A stretch of DNA of 64,000 bases from Candidatus Pelagibacter sp. (lineage in GTDB: Bacteria; Pseudomonadota; Alphaproteobacteria; Pelagibacterales; Pelagibacteraceae). The notes under the pieces are model-generated. The model did not search any database and was not told the origin of the DNA. It was given only the letters and a program-made list of their open reading frames with translations. The position numbers and the translations under genes were made by a program. This document shows, piece by piece, positions 46,033 to 55,157 of this stretch. Each line of letters starts with the position of its first letter. The stretch's first letter is position 1. The stretch lies in NCBI GenBank assembly GCA_002704625.1, contig PAGZ01000040.1, forward strand, positions 1 to 64,000, given 5' to 3'.

Positions 46033-47126
46033 TGTTTATTATCTCAACAAGAAATTTTCCGCCAGAAGTTGGTGGAATGCAAAATTTAATGGGTGGATTA
46101 TCAAATGCACTTGTAAATCACGGACCGGTAAAGGTTTTTGCAGATAAAACTGATAATTTTGAAGTATACGACAAAAATTCTAAAGCTGAAGTAGAAAGAT
46201 TCGGCGGCATAAAGTTGTTTAGAAAATATCGAAAAGCTAATCGAATTGTAGAATTTATAAAAGAAAATAAAAATATTAGATCTGCTTTTTTTGATCATTG
46301 GAAAAGTGTTGAAAAAGTAAATTCTCAAATTTTAGAAAATTTTCCAACTTTTTGTCTGATACATTCCAAAGAAATAAATCACTCAAAAGGATCATCTCTT
46401 AATAAAAGGGTCTTATCTTCAATAAAAAAAACGAGATATGTTATTGCAAATTCTAATTTTACTAAAAATTTAGCTGTAACAATTGGAGTGCCAGAAAAAA
46501 AAATTCATATAATTCATCCAGGTTGTGATGAACCATTAACAATAGATAGTATCAATCAATCTCAATCAGATAAAATATATGATAATTCGTTTCCAAAGAT
46601 TTTAACAGTTGCTAGATTGGATAAAAGAAAAAACCACAAAAATATCTTAATGTGTATAAGGAACCTAAAAGAAAAATTTCCCAAAATAAAATATGTAAGT
46701 GTTGGAGATGGTGAAGAAAAAAAAGAACTTATTGCTCTTGCAAAACAATTGAAAATTGAAAATGAAGTTGTTTTTCTAAATAGAACTAATGAAAAGTTAA
46801 AAGCTGCTTTAATTAAAAATTCAAACTTATTTTTAATGCCATCAATTATTTATAAGAAATCTGTAGAGGGTTTTGGTATATCATTTGTTGAAGCAGCAAG
46901 TTATGGTGTTGGATCAATAGGGGGGAAAGATGGTGGAGAAAATGATGCTATAGTTGATGGTGAAACTGGAATTATTTGTGATGGTAATAACATTAACTCA
47001 ATTTATGAAAGTATCATTAAATTTTTTGAAAATGAAAATTATAAAAATTTTGGTATAAATGCCTTAAATTTTTCAGAAAACTTCTCTTGGAACAAAACTG
47101 TAAAAAAGTATTTAAGTTTAATTTAA
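46032..47126 (+). CDS. glycosyltransferase family 4
   Basis: A 364-residue GT-B enzyme. NFPPEVGGMQNLMGGLSNAL at the N-terminus is the glycine-rich acceptor-side loop, TVARLDKRKNHKNIL near residue 195 begins the donor domain, and EGFGISFVEAASYGVGSIGG near 280 is the EX7E nucleotide-sugar motif. It would add a hexose to a lipid- or glycan-linked acceptor. It shares a base with the redoxin gene and converges with the GT9 gene by nine bases. Confidence 0.85.
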   Translation: MFIISTRNFPPEVGGMQNLMGGLSNALVNHGPVKVFADKTDNFEVYDKNSKAEVERFGGIKLFRKYRKANRIVEFIKENKNIRSAFFDHWKSVEKVNSQILENFPTFCLIHSKEINHSKGSSLNKRVLSSIKKTRYVIANSNFTKNLAVTIGVPEKKIHIIHPGCDEPLTIDSINQSQSDKIYDNSFPKILTVARLDKRKNHKNILMCIRNLKEKFPKIKYVSVGDGEEKKELIALAKQLKIENEVVFLNRTNEKLKAALIKNSNLFLMPSIIYKKSVEGFGISFVEAASYGVGSIGGKDGGENDAIVDGETGIICDGNNINSIYESIIKFFENENYKNFGINALNFSENFSWNKTVKKYLSLI

Positions 47127-48053
47127 TTCTTGCCTTACTTTTTCGTAGACATCAGAAACATTTAAATCTTTCAGGTCATTTACCTTAATTGGTTTAAAAT
47201 TTTCGCTTTCAATACTTACTTTTTCAGGAGTTGTGTGACTTCCAAATAAAACTAATCCTTTTTTATTTAGATGAGCACATATGTGTGCTGGTCCAGTATC
47301 ATTGGAAATAATATAACTTGCATTATCAATAAAACTTATTAACTCAGAAATATTTAATGCATTACCTTTGTTCAAAATTATATCTATTTTAAGATTTTTT
47401 GCTTCATCAATCTCATTTGGTCCAGGAGCAACTGCTATATTATATTTATTTCCATAATCTCTTTTTATTATTTTAATTAAATCTTTAAAATAAGGCCATT
47501 TTTTTTTAACTAACTTAGGTGAACAAAAAGGAAAGATTAAAATATATTTTCCATCGAAGTTTTGATTAATTATATTACTAATATTTTTAATAGACCATTT
47601 TAGATTTGGTTTTTTTGTAAATTTAATTTCTTTTATTCCTGCTCTTTCTAATTGATGTCCCATTCTTTCTAAAACTGGAAGATTAATTTCTTGTAATATT
47701 TTTTCTTTAGAAGAGAAAGATCTGCTATCAGACCAAAAAATATCTTTTTTAAAAAAAAATTTTTTATAAAATCTAGTTCTTGAAGAGTTCTGAAGATCAA
47801 AAACTTTCGTGAAATTAAACCTATCTATCATTTTTTTTAATTTATATAGGTAAAAAATATTCCATCTAGGTAATCTTTTATCAATTAAAACTCCGTCTAA
47901 ATATGGACAAGAGTACATAAAATCTGCATAAGGCGGTGTGGTTAATAATAATATTTTTTCAGTTGGAAAATTATTTTTAATATCATTAATTGCACCGTTT
48001 GCTTGTATAAGATCTCCTAAAGATCCATGCTTAATTATTAAGATATTAGACAA
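47118..48053 (-). CDS. glycosyltransferase family 9 (heptosyltransferase-like)
   Basis: About 311 residues from the preferred TTG (MSNILIIKHGSLGDLIQA), which lies just past the speD/speE stop. An ATG at 48089 would overlap that gene by 31 bases. HGSLGDLIQANGAINDIK is the N-terminal GT9 motif and SNDTGPAHICAHLNKKGLVLFG near residue 255 the C-terminal donor-binding motif. It probably transfers a heptose or hexose in lipopolysaccharide core synthesis. It is the tail of the methylthioadenosine operon, with no metabolic link apparent. Confidence 0.83.
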   Translation of the reverse strand: MSNILIIKHGSLGDLIQANGAINDIKNNFPTEKILLLTTPPYADFMYSCPYLDGVLIDKRLPRWNIFYLYKLKKMIDRFNFTKVFDLQNSSRTRFYKKFFFKKDIFWSDSRSFSSKEKILQEINLPVLERMGHQLERAGIKEIKFTKKPNLKWSIKNISNIINQNFDGKYILIFPFCSPKLVKKKWPYFKDLIKIIKRDYGNKYNIAVAPGPNEIDEAKNLKIDIILNKGNALNISELISFIDNASYIISNDTGPAHICAHLNKKGLVLFGSHTTPEKVSIESENFKPIKVNDLKDLNVSDVYEKVRQELN

Positions 48054-48058
48054 CGTGA

Positions 48059-49099
48059 CTATTTGTGAGATGATGAAGCAAAATTCCATCTACAATCAAA
48101 ACTAGGAATAAATACTTCTGAAATTTCTGCATTTCCAAAATTAGTTTTTAGTAATTCAACCCAATTTCTAACTTGCTTAGGTTTTTTAGACATGCAACCA
48201 ACTTGGGCTGTAATAACTCCTCCGGGCTTAAGAATTCTTTTTAAACCTTTCATGTTCTTTGCGGCTAAGTTTATACAAAAATCGTCATCGTTAAGATCCA
48301 CAAAAATTTTATCGTATTTTTGATCTTTGACTTTTTTAATACTCTCGAAAGCATCGCCCCAATAAGTCATCACTTTGTTGTTTGCTTTTATATCACCGCA
48401 AACTTTTGGAAGATGTTTTTGACAAACTTTTACCACTTCAGGATCTAATTCGTACCAATCAACTAAATCAAAACCTTTTGATGAAAGTTCTCTGGCTACA
48501 CCACCATCTCCGCCACCAATTATTGCTGCACTAGAATTATCTTTTGATAAGCTTAGGGATGAATTAACGAATTGACCGCTATATTTTTTTTCATCTTTTT
48601 CGGCCACTTGTAATTCGCTATCTATAAATAGAGCATTGCCAAACTCTTCTAATTTTAAAATTTCAATGTGCTGACCAGCTTTTGATACAAAATTTTCTAA
48701 TGCATCGTCTACAATATAATATTTTTTGTGTCCTGGCGTACTATATATATCCTCATATATGCCTTTGTTGCTTCTATCAAAACTTCTAACTACTGCTCTT
48801 TTGTGTTTAATTTCAGTTTTTAAAACATCAAGAGCTGCTCTTGGTGAAATTTTTCCGCAAGTAAAAAAATCAAAACTAATTATACCTCTTTCTGGAAAAG
48901 TATGAAAACTCATATGACTTTCGGCTAGTAGAGCTAAACAAGTGTATCCTTGGGGTTTGAATACTTTTTCAGAAATATTCAATACTTCAATTTTAGCCTT
49001 TTTAGCAATTTTATATATGACCTTGTTGTAAAAATTAGGAGAGTACTCCTTTTTTACACCTAAAAAATCTATTGTTACGTGTTCACCAACTTTTTTCAT
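48059..49099 (-). CDS. fused S-adenosylmethionine decarboxylase (SpeD) - aminopropyltransferase (SpeE)
   Basis: A 346-residue fusion. Residues 1-125 are a bacterial SpeD: LAESHMSFHTFPERG gives the self-cleavage pair Glu60/Ser61 (Ser61 becoming the pyruvoyl group) with His66, and FFTCGKISPRAAL gives Cys81. Residues about 150-340 are a spermidine-synthase fold: IIGGGDGGVARELSS near 193, then a VDWYELDPEVVKVC strand and KIFVDLNDDDF near 265 with the acidic catalytic residues. It should make decarboxylated SAM and transfer its aminopropyl group to a diamine, releasing methylthioadenosine. It follows the mtn-like genes in one operon; an AAGGA ribosome site precedes it. Confidence 0.9.
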   Translation of the reverse strand: MKKVGEHVTIDFLGVKKEYSPNFYNKVIYKIAKKAKIEVLNISEKVFKPQGYTCLALLAESHMSFHTFPERGIISFDFFTCGKISPRAALDVLKTEIKHKRAVVRSFDRSNKGIYEDIYSTPGHKKYYIVDDALENFVSKAGQHIEILKLEEFGNALFIDSELQVAEKDEKKYSGQFVNSSLSLSKDNSSAAIIGGGDGGVARELSSKGFDLVDWYELDPEVVKVCQKHLPKVCGDIKANNKVMTYWGDAFESIKKVKDQKYDKIFVDLNDDDFCINLAAKNMKGLKRILKPGGVITAQVGCMSKKPKQVRNWVELLKTNFGNAEISEVFIPSFDCRWNFASSSHK

Positions 49100-49105
49100 A
49101 AAAAA

Positions 49106-49750
49106 TTATCCTTTTTTATAATTTTTCATTTTTCCTAAGACAATTTTCATTTCTTTTTTTGATAAAATCTTAGGTATTCCGATTCTTAGTGCATTTATAT
49201 ATTGATGGCAAATATTTTCTATCTCTTGTGCGAGCTCAAAAGCACTGTCTAAATTTTCTCCAAAAGCTATCTGTCCGTGATTTGAAATTAAACATGCTGA
49301 TCTATTCTTGAGTGCAGATAAAATATTTAAAGATAAATTTCTTGTACCAAAAGTAGCGTATTTTGCGCATTTTATGTCGTTTCCACCTGCTACTCCAACC
49401 ATATAATGAAAAGCCGGAACGGATTTATTATGAGTAGATACCGCTGTAGCACACGTAGAATGTGCATGAACAATAGCTTTTGCATTTTTTTTATTCACAT
49501 AAATATCTTGATGAAATCTCCATTCTGATGATGGCTTGCCCTTTTTTTTATCGAATCGACCATTGAGAGAAACAAAAACTATATCTTTTGGTTTTAAAGA
49601 TGAATATTTAGCTCCAGAGGGAGTAATATAAAAACCGTTTACTTGTTTTTCCTTAGCTCTTACAGAAACGTTTCCCGATCTTATTGCAGATAAGTTAGTA
49701 ATATTTAATTTTTTTGCGTATTTTATAACTTGAGCTCTTAATTTTTTCAT
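49106..49750 (-). CDS. class II aldolase, FucA-like (candidate methylthioribulose-phosphate aldolase)
   Basis: A 214-residue zinc aldolase. SGNVSVR at 25-31 and TPSGAKY near 43 form the phosphate site, Glu76 in SSEWRFH is the catalytic acid, and His95, His97 (VHAHS) and His158 (SNHGQ) bind zinc. FHYMVGVAGGNDIKCAKYATFG closely follows E. coli FucA. Between mtnA and speD/speE, it could be MtnB (dehydratase) or the aldolase of the DHAP shunt, which splits methylthioribulose-1-phosphate into DHAP and methylthioacetaldehyde. The FucA-like features favour the latter. It overlaps mtnA by four bases. Confidence 0.85.
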   Translation of the reverse strand: MKKLRAQVIKYAKKLNITNLSAIRSGNVSVRAKEKQVNGFYITPSGAKYSSLKPKDIVFVSLNGRFDKKKGKPSSEWRFHQDIYVNKKNAKAIVHAHSTCATAVSTHNKSVPAFHYMVGVAGGNDIKCAKYATFGTRNLSLNILSALKNRSACLISNHGQIAFGENLDSAFELAQEIENICHQYINALRIGIPKILSKKEMKIVLGKMKNYKKG

Positions 49751-50817
49751 TTAAATAGTGTTTTTAAACCTTCTTCTGAAGGTTCACAAATACCTTTTTC
49801 TGTTATTAACCCAGTTACATATTTAGCTGGGGTAACATCAAATGCTAAGTTCATAGCTTTGCTTTTTTTTGGATAAATTAAAACTTTGGTTACTTTGTTA
49901 TTTTCGTCTAAACCTTCTATGTGTGATAATTCTTGTGGATCTCTTTCTTCAATGGGAATATCTTTAAAATTTTTTAATTTCCAGTCAATTGTTGAACTTG
50001 GTAAAGCAACATAAAAAGGAACTTTGTTATCATGGGCAGCTAAAGCTTTCAAATATGTTCCGATTTTATTTGCAACATCTCCCGTTGAAAGAGTTCTGTC
50101 GGTCCCGGTTATACATAGATCTACTTCACCTCTTTGCATTAAAATACCTCCTGTATTATCAGCAATTATAGTATTTGATATCCCTTCCTCATTTAATTCG
50201 TATGATGTTAAATTAGCTCCCTGATTTCTGGGTCTAGTTTCATCAACCCAAACATGGACTTTAATACCTTTTTTATGAGCATGATAAATAGGAGAAGTGG
50301 CTGTTCCCCAATCAATCGTTGCAAGCCATCCTGCATTACAGTGGGTTAAAATATTTACTGTATTTTTTTTCTTTTTGTAAATTTCCTCAATTATTTTGAG
50401 ACCATTCAAACCAATGTTTTTACAAAAACTCACATCTTCCTCGCAAATTTCTTTAGCTTCATTGATTGCTACTTTCAAAATTTCATTGCTATTTACTTCT
50501 GATAACTTTTGCATCATTCTTTCTACTGCCCATTTTAAATTAATTGCAGTTGGTCTCGAATTTATTAAATCTTCACTGGCTTTTTTAAGAAACTTCTGAT
50601 CATTTTTTTCAATTAAAGATAAGACTAATCCATACGCTGCTGTAGCACCTATTAATGGGGCGCCTCTCACCTCCATATTTTTGATTGCATTAATGGAATC
50701 TTTAATGGTTTTTAAATCTTTAATTATAAATTGATGTGGAAGTTTTGTTTGGTCAATTATTTTTACAATATTATTATCAAACCAAATTGTTCTGAATTCT
50801 TTACCATTTATATGCAT
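49747..50817 (-). CDS. mtnA: methylthioribose-1-phosphate isomerase
   Basis: A 356-residue eIF2B-alpha-like enzyme. The start MHINGKEFRTIWFDNN is taken because it matches the family N-terminus and abuts the mtnP stop; the open frame 32 codons upstream lies inside mtnP. AMEVRGAPLIGATAAYGL near residue 45, THCNAGWLATIDWGTATSPIY near 160 with the catalytic Cys, and CITGTDRTLSTGDVANKIGTY near 236 with the catalytic Asp are diagnostic. It converts methylthioribose-1-phosphate to the ribulose form. Confidence 0.94.
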   Translation of the reverse strand: MHINGKEFRTIWFDNNIVKIIDQTKLPHQFIIKDLKTIKDSINAIKNMEVRGAPLIGATAAYGLVLSLIEKNDQKFLKKASEDLINSRPTAINLKWAVERMMQKLSEVNSNEILKVAINEAKEICEEDVSFCKNIGLNGLKIIEEIYKKKKNTVNILTHCNAGWLATIDWGTATSPIYHAHKKGIKVHVWVDETRPRNQGANLTSYELNEEGISNTIIADNTGGILMQRGEVDLCITGTDRTLSTGDVANKIGTYLKALAAHDNKVPFYVALPSSTIDWKLKNFKDIPIEERDPQELSHIEGLDENNKVTKVLIYPKKSKAMNLAFDVTPAKYVTGLITEKGICEPSEEGLKTLFK

Positions 50818-51689
50818 TATTTTTTTAAAACTCTTCCAGCAATATACTCTAATTTTTTTATTGTTTTTTTTGTTCTTAGCTTTGGATCGGTAATAATAGC
50901 AGTATCTAAACAATTATTTGCTGGATCTTTATTAACTGAAAAATCCTTATAAGTCTTTATAACTTCTTTAACCATGTTTTGGGCATTATCGGCATTTTTC
51001 CGCAAAGTTTTAATTACCATCGAAACATCAACTTCGTCATGTTCAGAATGCCAACAATCATAATCGGTAACCATAGCAACTGTGCAATATCTTATTTCAG
51101 CTTCTCTAGCTAATTTAGCTTCTGGCATATTTGTCATACCAATTACATCTGCTTTCCATGATCTATATAAATTTGATTCAGCTAAAGTTGAAAACTGTGG
51201 GCCTTCCATTACAACGTAGATCCCGCCCGTTTGATAATTAATATTTAATTTTTTCAAGGCAGCCTCGCAGCATTCCCCGAGACCTTTACTTGTAGGTTTA
51301 GCCATTGAAACATGCGCAACTATTTCTTGATCAAAGAAGGTTTTTTCTCTGGAAAAAGTTCTGTCAATAAATTGGTCGATTATCACGAAAGTACCTGGGC
51401 TTAAATTTTCTTTTAAAGAGCCGACTGCAGAAACGGAAATAATATCTGTGACATTTTGTTGTTTCATTGCATCAATGTTTGCTCTAAAGTTTATTTTAGT
51501 TGGGCTAATTTTATGACCCCTAGAATGTCTAGGCAAAAAGCATATATCAACGCCTTCGAATTTTGCAGACATAATATCATCAGAAGGTTGTCCCCAGGAT
51601 GTTTTGACTTTTTTCCACTTTGGATTTTCAAAACCCTCCATTTTATACAGGCCGCTTCCACCAATTATCCCAAGCTTTCTATTTTTCAT
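50817..51689 (-). CDS. mtnP: 5'-methylthioadenosine phosphorylase
   Basis: A 290-residue member of the purine nucleoside phosphorylase family II. LGIIGGSGLYKMEG at the start, LPRHSRGHKISPTKINFRANI near residue 54 with the phosphate-binding RH, VVMEGPQFSTLAES near 170, and VIGMTNMPEAKLAREAEI near 190 are typical MTAP blocks. It cleaves methylthioadenosine from the downstream SpeD/SpeE reaction into adenine and methylthioribose-1-phosphate. It is divergent from apt (43-base gap), which would recycle the adenine. Confidence 0.94.
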   Translation of the reverse strand: MKNRKLGIIGGSGLYKMEGFENPKWKKVKTSWGQPSDDIMSAKFEGVDICFLPRHSRGHKISPTKINFRANIDAMKQQNVTDIISVSAVGSLKENLSPGTFVIIDQFIDRTFSREKTFFDQEIVAHVSMAKPTSKGLGECCEAALKKLNINYQTGGIYVVMEGPQFSTLAESNLYRSWKADVIGMTNMPEAKLAREAEIRYCTVAMVTDYDCWHSEHDEVDVSMVIKTLRKNADNAQNMVKEVIKTYKDFSVNKDPANNCLDTAIITDPKLRTKKTIKKLEYIAGRVLKK

Positions 51690-51732
51690 GATTTAATTAT
51701 TAATCTTTTTTTGTTAGATAATGAAGTGAAAT

Positions 51733-52260
51733 ATGGATTTAAAAAAATATATAAGATCTATTCCAGATTACCCAAAAAAAGGCATTTTATTTAGAGATAT
51801 TACTACTTTGATAAAAAACCCTGAGGCTTTTAATTTCACTATTGATAAGATTGTTGATATATCCAAAAAAGTTAAATTCGATAAAATTTCTGCTATTGAA
51901 TCAAGAGGATTCGTTTTTGCTTCAGCTGTGTCCTATAAGTTAAAAAAACCATTAATTATGATGAGAAAAAAAAATAAACTTCCAGCAGAAAGATATTCAG
52001 TTGATTTTGAATTAGAATATGGAAAAGCAACTATAGAAATACATAAAGATTCTATAAATAAAAATGATAACGTTTTAATTATAGATGACTTAATAGCAAC
52101 TGGAGGGACGGCTGAAGCTGGTGCTAAATTAGTAGAAATATCTGAAGGCAAAGTAGCAGGTTTTGTTTTTATAATCGATTTATTTGACCTTGGCGGTAAT
52201 CAAAAACTTAAAGATAAATCTTATTTCACCGAGAGCTTAATTAAGTTCCCAGGTCACTAA
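51733..52260 (+). CDS. apt: adenine phosphoribosyltransferase
   Basis: A 175-residue type I phosphoribosyltransferase. IRSIPDYPKKGILFRDITTLIKN at the start, AIESRGFVFASAVSYKL near residue 55, and VLIIDDLIATGGTAEAGAKL near 115 (the PRPP-binding loop) match bacterial Apt. It salvages adenine to AMP. Its position across from mtnP fits recovery of adenine released from methylthioadenosine. It converges with the epimerase gene with two bases between the stops. Confidence 0.96.
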   Translation: MDLKKYIRSIPDYPKKGILFRDITTLIKNPEAFNFTIDKIVDISKKVKFDKISAIESRGFVFASAVSYKLKKPLIMMRKKNKLPAERYSVDFELEYGKATIEIHKDSINKNDNVLIIDDLIATGGTAEAGAKLVEISEGKVAGFVFIIDLFDLGGNQKLKDKSYFTESLIKFPGH

Positions 52261-52262
52261 AT

Positions 52263-53276
52263 CTATATTTCTTTGTTTTTCCACGTTTCGGGTGTAAGGT
52301 CATTGGTAATTTCCAATTCAATATTATAATCGAAAGGTCTAACACCTCTTGTTTTTATATATTCGTAAGTTTTTTTAATACCTTCATCAAGACTAGTTTT
52401 GGTTTTGTAATCTAAAAATTTTCTAGCTTTGTCTGAAGAACATAAAGCATGTTTAACTTCTCTTGGTCGATCCTTTTTATAAATCGGTTTTAAATTTACA
52501 CCTGTAAGGTTTGTGCAAATCTCAGCAACATTGTTTATTGTAACAAATTCTTCATCTGGCCCAATGTTTATAGTTTGTTTATTCAAATTTTTTTGGTCAA
52601 GCATTGGGATCATACAACTTAAACAATCGTCTATGTAAGAAAAACATCTTTTTTGATTGCCGTCTCCATAAATGATTGGTGCTTTACCTTGCATCATTCT
52701 ATTTAACATAATTGATATTACATTTCTAAATGGATCGTCATACTTTTGTCTTGGACCAATAATATTATGGGGTACTGCGATCACCCACTCGATATTATTC
52801 AGTTCACAAAGATTTGCTAACACCTCCTCGGCGGCTACTTTGGAAATTGCATAAGGATCCACTGGCCTGGGTTTCATTTCTTCCGTGAAAGGTGTTTGTT
52901 GATCTCCATATCTTGCCATAGATGAACAAAAGATAATTCTTTTTACTTTCTCATTTACTGCAGCAGTAAATATTGAAATAGATGCTAAATAATTATTTTT
53001 TGTTATTTCGTATGGAGAAAATACTGAAAGACCTTCGTGAGCTGTAGCTGCGCAGTGATAAACAACATCAACACCTTTCATAATTTCTTTAATTTTCTTC
53101 AAATTACAACAATCTACTTCGTGAAATTCAATATTTTTTGGAACATTATCTCGATAACCCCCTATCATATTATCGATGCCGACAACTGAATAATTCATTT
53201 TTGCTAGTCTTTCAGCCAGGTGTGATCCTAGAAATCCGGCAACGCCGGTAATTAAAATTTTTTGGGGTTTAGACAT
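52263..53276 (-). CDS. NAD-dependent nucleotide-sugar epimerase/dehydratase
   Basis: A 337-residue extended SDR enzyme. ILITGVAGFLGSHLAERL is the dinucleotide motif, FCSSMARYGDQQTPFTEEMKP near residue 117 the Ser region, DPYAISKVAAEEVL near 142 the YxxxK catalytic pair, and YIDDCLSCMIPM near 215 the substrate block. The pattern fits UDP-glucose/galactose or glucuronate epimerases. It opens the second glycan block. The exact sugar cannot be read from the sequence. Confidence 0.84.
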   Translation of the reverse strand: MSKPQKILITGVAGFLGSHLAERLAKMNYSVVGIDNMIGGYRDNVPKNIEFHEVDCCNLKKIKEIMKGVDVVYHCAATAHEGLSVFSPYEITKNNYLASISIFTAAVNEKVKRIIFCSSMARYGDQQTPFTEEMKPRPVDPYAISKVAAEEVLANLCELNNIEWVIAVPHNIIGPRQKYDDPFRNVISIMLNRMMQGKAPIIYGDGNQKRCFSYIDDCLSCMIPMLDQKNLNKQTINIGPDEEFVTINNVAEICTNLTGVNLKPIYKKDRPREVKHALCSSDKARKFLDYKTKTSLDEGIKKTYEYIKTRGVRPFDYNIELEITNDLTPETWKNKEI

Positions 53277-53321
53277 TTTAAAATTATTTTTGAAGTACTT
53301 GTATATATAAATTTATATTAA

Positions 53322-54209
53322 TCAATCTAAATCTAAAAATTTCCTAAACTTATCAATATTTTGTGATATATAATTTGGGAGTTCATTAACCGAAAGCTGT
53401 TTTAATTTAAATTCTTTTCCATATTTGCTCTTTGTTGAGTCAACAAAATGGTTATGATCAATAACTCTTCTTTTTATTAAATCGGCTATTTTTTGAGGAT
53501 CTTTACCAGACATTTTATATTCATCATGATGTTCTGCAATTAACTCTTTTTTATGAATTTCCTCAGGGCTAATAACTCTTGTAAAATGCCATCCACCATT
53601 TTTAATTATTTGAACATCCATGCGTTTATTTTTTTTAAAAAATGTATCTATTCTAAATAAAGGATACTTTTTTGGTTTGATTAATCTTAAAATCTCAAAC
53701 TTAGGTAGATGCTTTTTTCTACATGCCCTGGTTCCATACCACAAAAGTTTATCGTAAAGTAAATTGAATTTATAATAAAATAATTTTTGTTCAAATATAG
53801 ATATTTTTTCTTTTAAAAGATTTTCGTTTAATGTTTCTGGATTGGGTATTTCATCATTGTCGCTATATAAAATCAAATCGTTATCATCAGCAGACTCTAG
53901 CCCTTTCAATAAAAATTCTCTTTGATTTGCTATCCTTTTCATTGCATTGGGTCGCATTTGGTCAGAGGGCTCTTTAAAGTTTTTGTCGTAAATAATGTTT
54001 TTAGGTTCGGTATCATTTACCAAGTATATTATTTTACTTTTAAACTTAGAAAATTTTTTAATATTAAAATTTAATTTTTTTTCCTTACCACTATGTGTAA
54101 AAGTAGACTCACAAATAACAAATTTATCTACATATTTATCCAAGATATTCAATCTTGTTTCTAATATTAAGTTCTCATCGTAATAAAGAGTACAGTCAAA
54201 TATTTTCAT
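53322..54209 (-). CDS. glycosyltransferase family 17-like
   Basis: A 295-residue protein that shares the whole layout of the GT17-like protein at 11097-11987: MKIFDCTLYYDENLILETRL at the start, VDKFVICESTFTHSGKEK, NDLILYSDNDEIPNPETL near residue 118, the Arg-Ala-Cys block GTRACRKKHLPKF near 160, and GGWHFTRVISPEEIHKK near 206. Clear paralogues in two separate glycan blocks suggest related linkages in the surface polymer or transfer of one gene between islands. Confidence 0.83.
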   Translation of the reverse strand: MKIFDCTLYYDENLILETRLNILDKYVDKFVICESTFTHSGKEKKLNFNIKKFSKFKSKIIYLVNDTEPKNIIYDKNFKEPSDQMRPNAMKRIANQREFLLKGLESADDNDLILYSDNDEIPNPETLNENLLKEKISIFEQKLFYYKFNLLYDKLLWYGTRACRKKHLPKFEILRLIKPKKYPLFRIDTFFKKNKRMDVQIIKNGGWHFTRVISPEEIHKKELIAEHHDEYKMSGKDPQKIADLIKRRVIDHNHFVDSTKSKYGKEFKLKQLSVNELPNYISQNIDKFRKFLDLD

Positions 54210-54230
54210 AAAATTAATATTTAAACATTT

Positions 54231-55079
54231 TCATTCAATTTTTATTCTTGGTCTATACCACGAGCTTTGCCCGAAAATTGCACTTATTATACCTCTAAGC
54301 CTATAAAAATATATTAATATTTTTTTTTTGTTTAATAATATTGAATATAAAAAAATTCGAAGAATACTTATAAAAAATTTTGGTAAAATTTTTACTAAAG
54401 AAATAAAATATCCATAGTATTTTTTTTGAAAATAAAATTGAGACCACATCCAATGCCAATTTCTTGAAAGTTCCATTTCAAAATTTATTGATTCATCATG
54501 TGATTTACCCCCTTCATGGAAAACCTTAATGTTTGGATCTAGATAAATTTTTTTTCCTGAATTTGTTAATCTTCTACAAAGATCTATTTCCTCTAAATAA
54601 ATAAAGAAATTTTCATCAAAAAAACCTACCTCTTTGAAATGTGATAAATTGAGAAACATAGCGTGACCCTTAATACTTTTTACAACCTTAATTGTATTAG
54701 ATTTAGAAATATTATTTTCTGAAGATGAATTAGTTACTGTCGGTCCTATCATTGCAAAATCAGGATTTTTTTTTGATGAATGAAAAAAATTTTCAAGTGT
54801 TGTTGAAGTTAATTTTGAGTCTGGATTTAGTATTAAAGCATATTTAGTTTTGGTATTTTTTAGACCTATATTGTTTGCTTTTGCATAGCCAACATTATCT
54901 CCAGTTAAAATACATTTAACATTATCAAAATCTTTTTCTATATTATTTTTGTATTGTTTGTTGTCAGAATTTTCAATATTTATAACTTTGCAATCTTTGT
55001 TTATATGTTTTAAACATTCTCTGATTGCTTTTTCGCTTCTAAAAGAGGTTATAACTATAGTTAAATCTTTAATTGACAT
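54231..55079 (-). CDS. glycosyltransferase family 2 (rhamnosyltransferase-like)
   Basis: A 282-residue GT-A enzyme. TIVITSFRSEKAIRECLKHI begins the nucleotide fold, GYAKANNIGLKNTKTKYALILNPDSKL near residue 62-90 includes the N-x-D metal motif of this subgroup, and FFDENFFIYLEEIDLCRRL near 152 is the catalytic ED block. The C-terminal 60 residues are hydrophobic/basic and may touch the membrane. The NPDS variant occurs in dTDP-rhamnose-using and related transferases, which fits the rfb-like genes next door. The donor is inferred. Confidence 0.82.
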   Translation of the reverse strand: MSIKDLTIVITSFRSEKAIRECLKHINKDCKVINIENSDNKQYKNNIEKDFDNVKCILTGDNVGYAKANNIGLKNTKTKYALILNPDSKLTSTTLENFFHSSKKNPDFAMIGPTVTNSSSENNISKSNTIKVVKSIKGHAMFLNLSHFKEVGFFDENFFIYLEEIDLCRRLTNSGKKIYLDPNIKVFHEGGKSHDESINFEMELSRNWHWMWSQFYFQKKYYGYFISLVKILPKFFISILRIFLYSILLNKKKILIYFYRLRGIISAIFGQSSWYRPRIKIE

Positions 55080-55157
55080 TATTTAAACATAATTGATTTT
55101 ATAATCTAATTATTTTAATAGTTAACTTAATAGATCATGCTCCGTTTGTAAAATAAT

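Noticed and set aside
50817..50913. Upstream in-frame extension of mtnA by 32 codons
   Set aside because: It lies entirely inside mtnP, and the family N-terminus begins at the ATG at 50817.
55073..55105. TTGACA and TATAAT upstream of rfbB
   Set aside because: The two hexamers are perfect, but the spacer is 21 bases, beyond the usual 16-18, and TTGACA lies inside the start of the GT2 gene.
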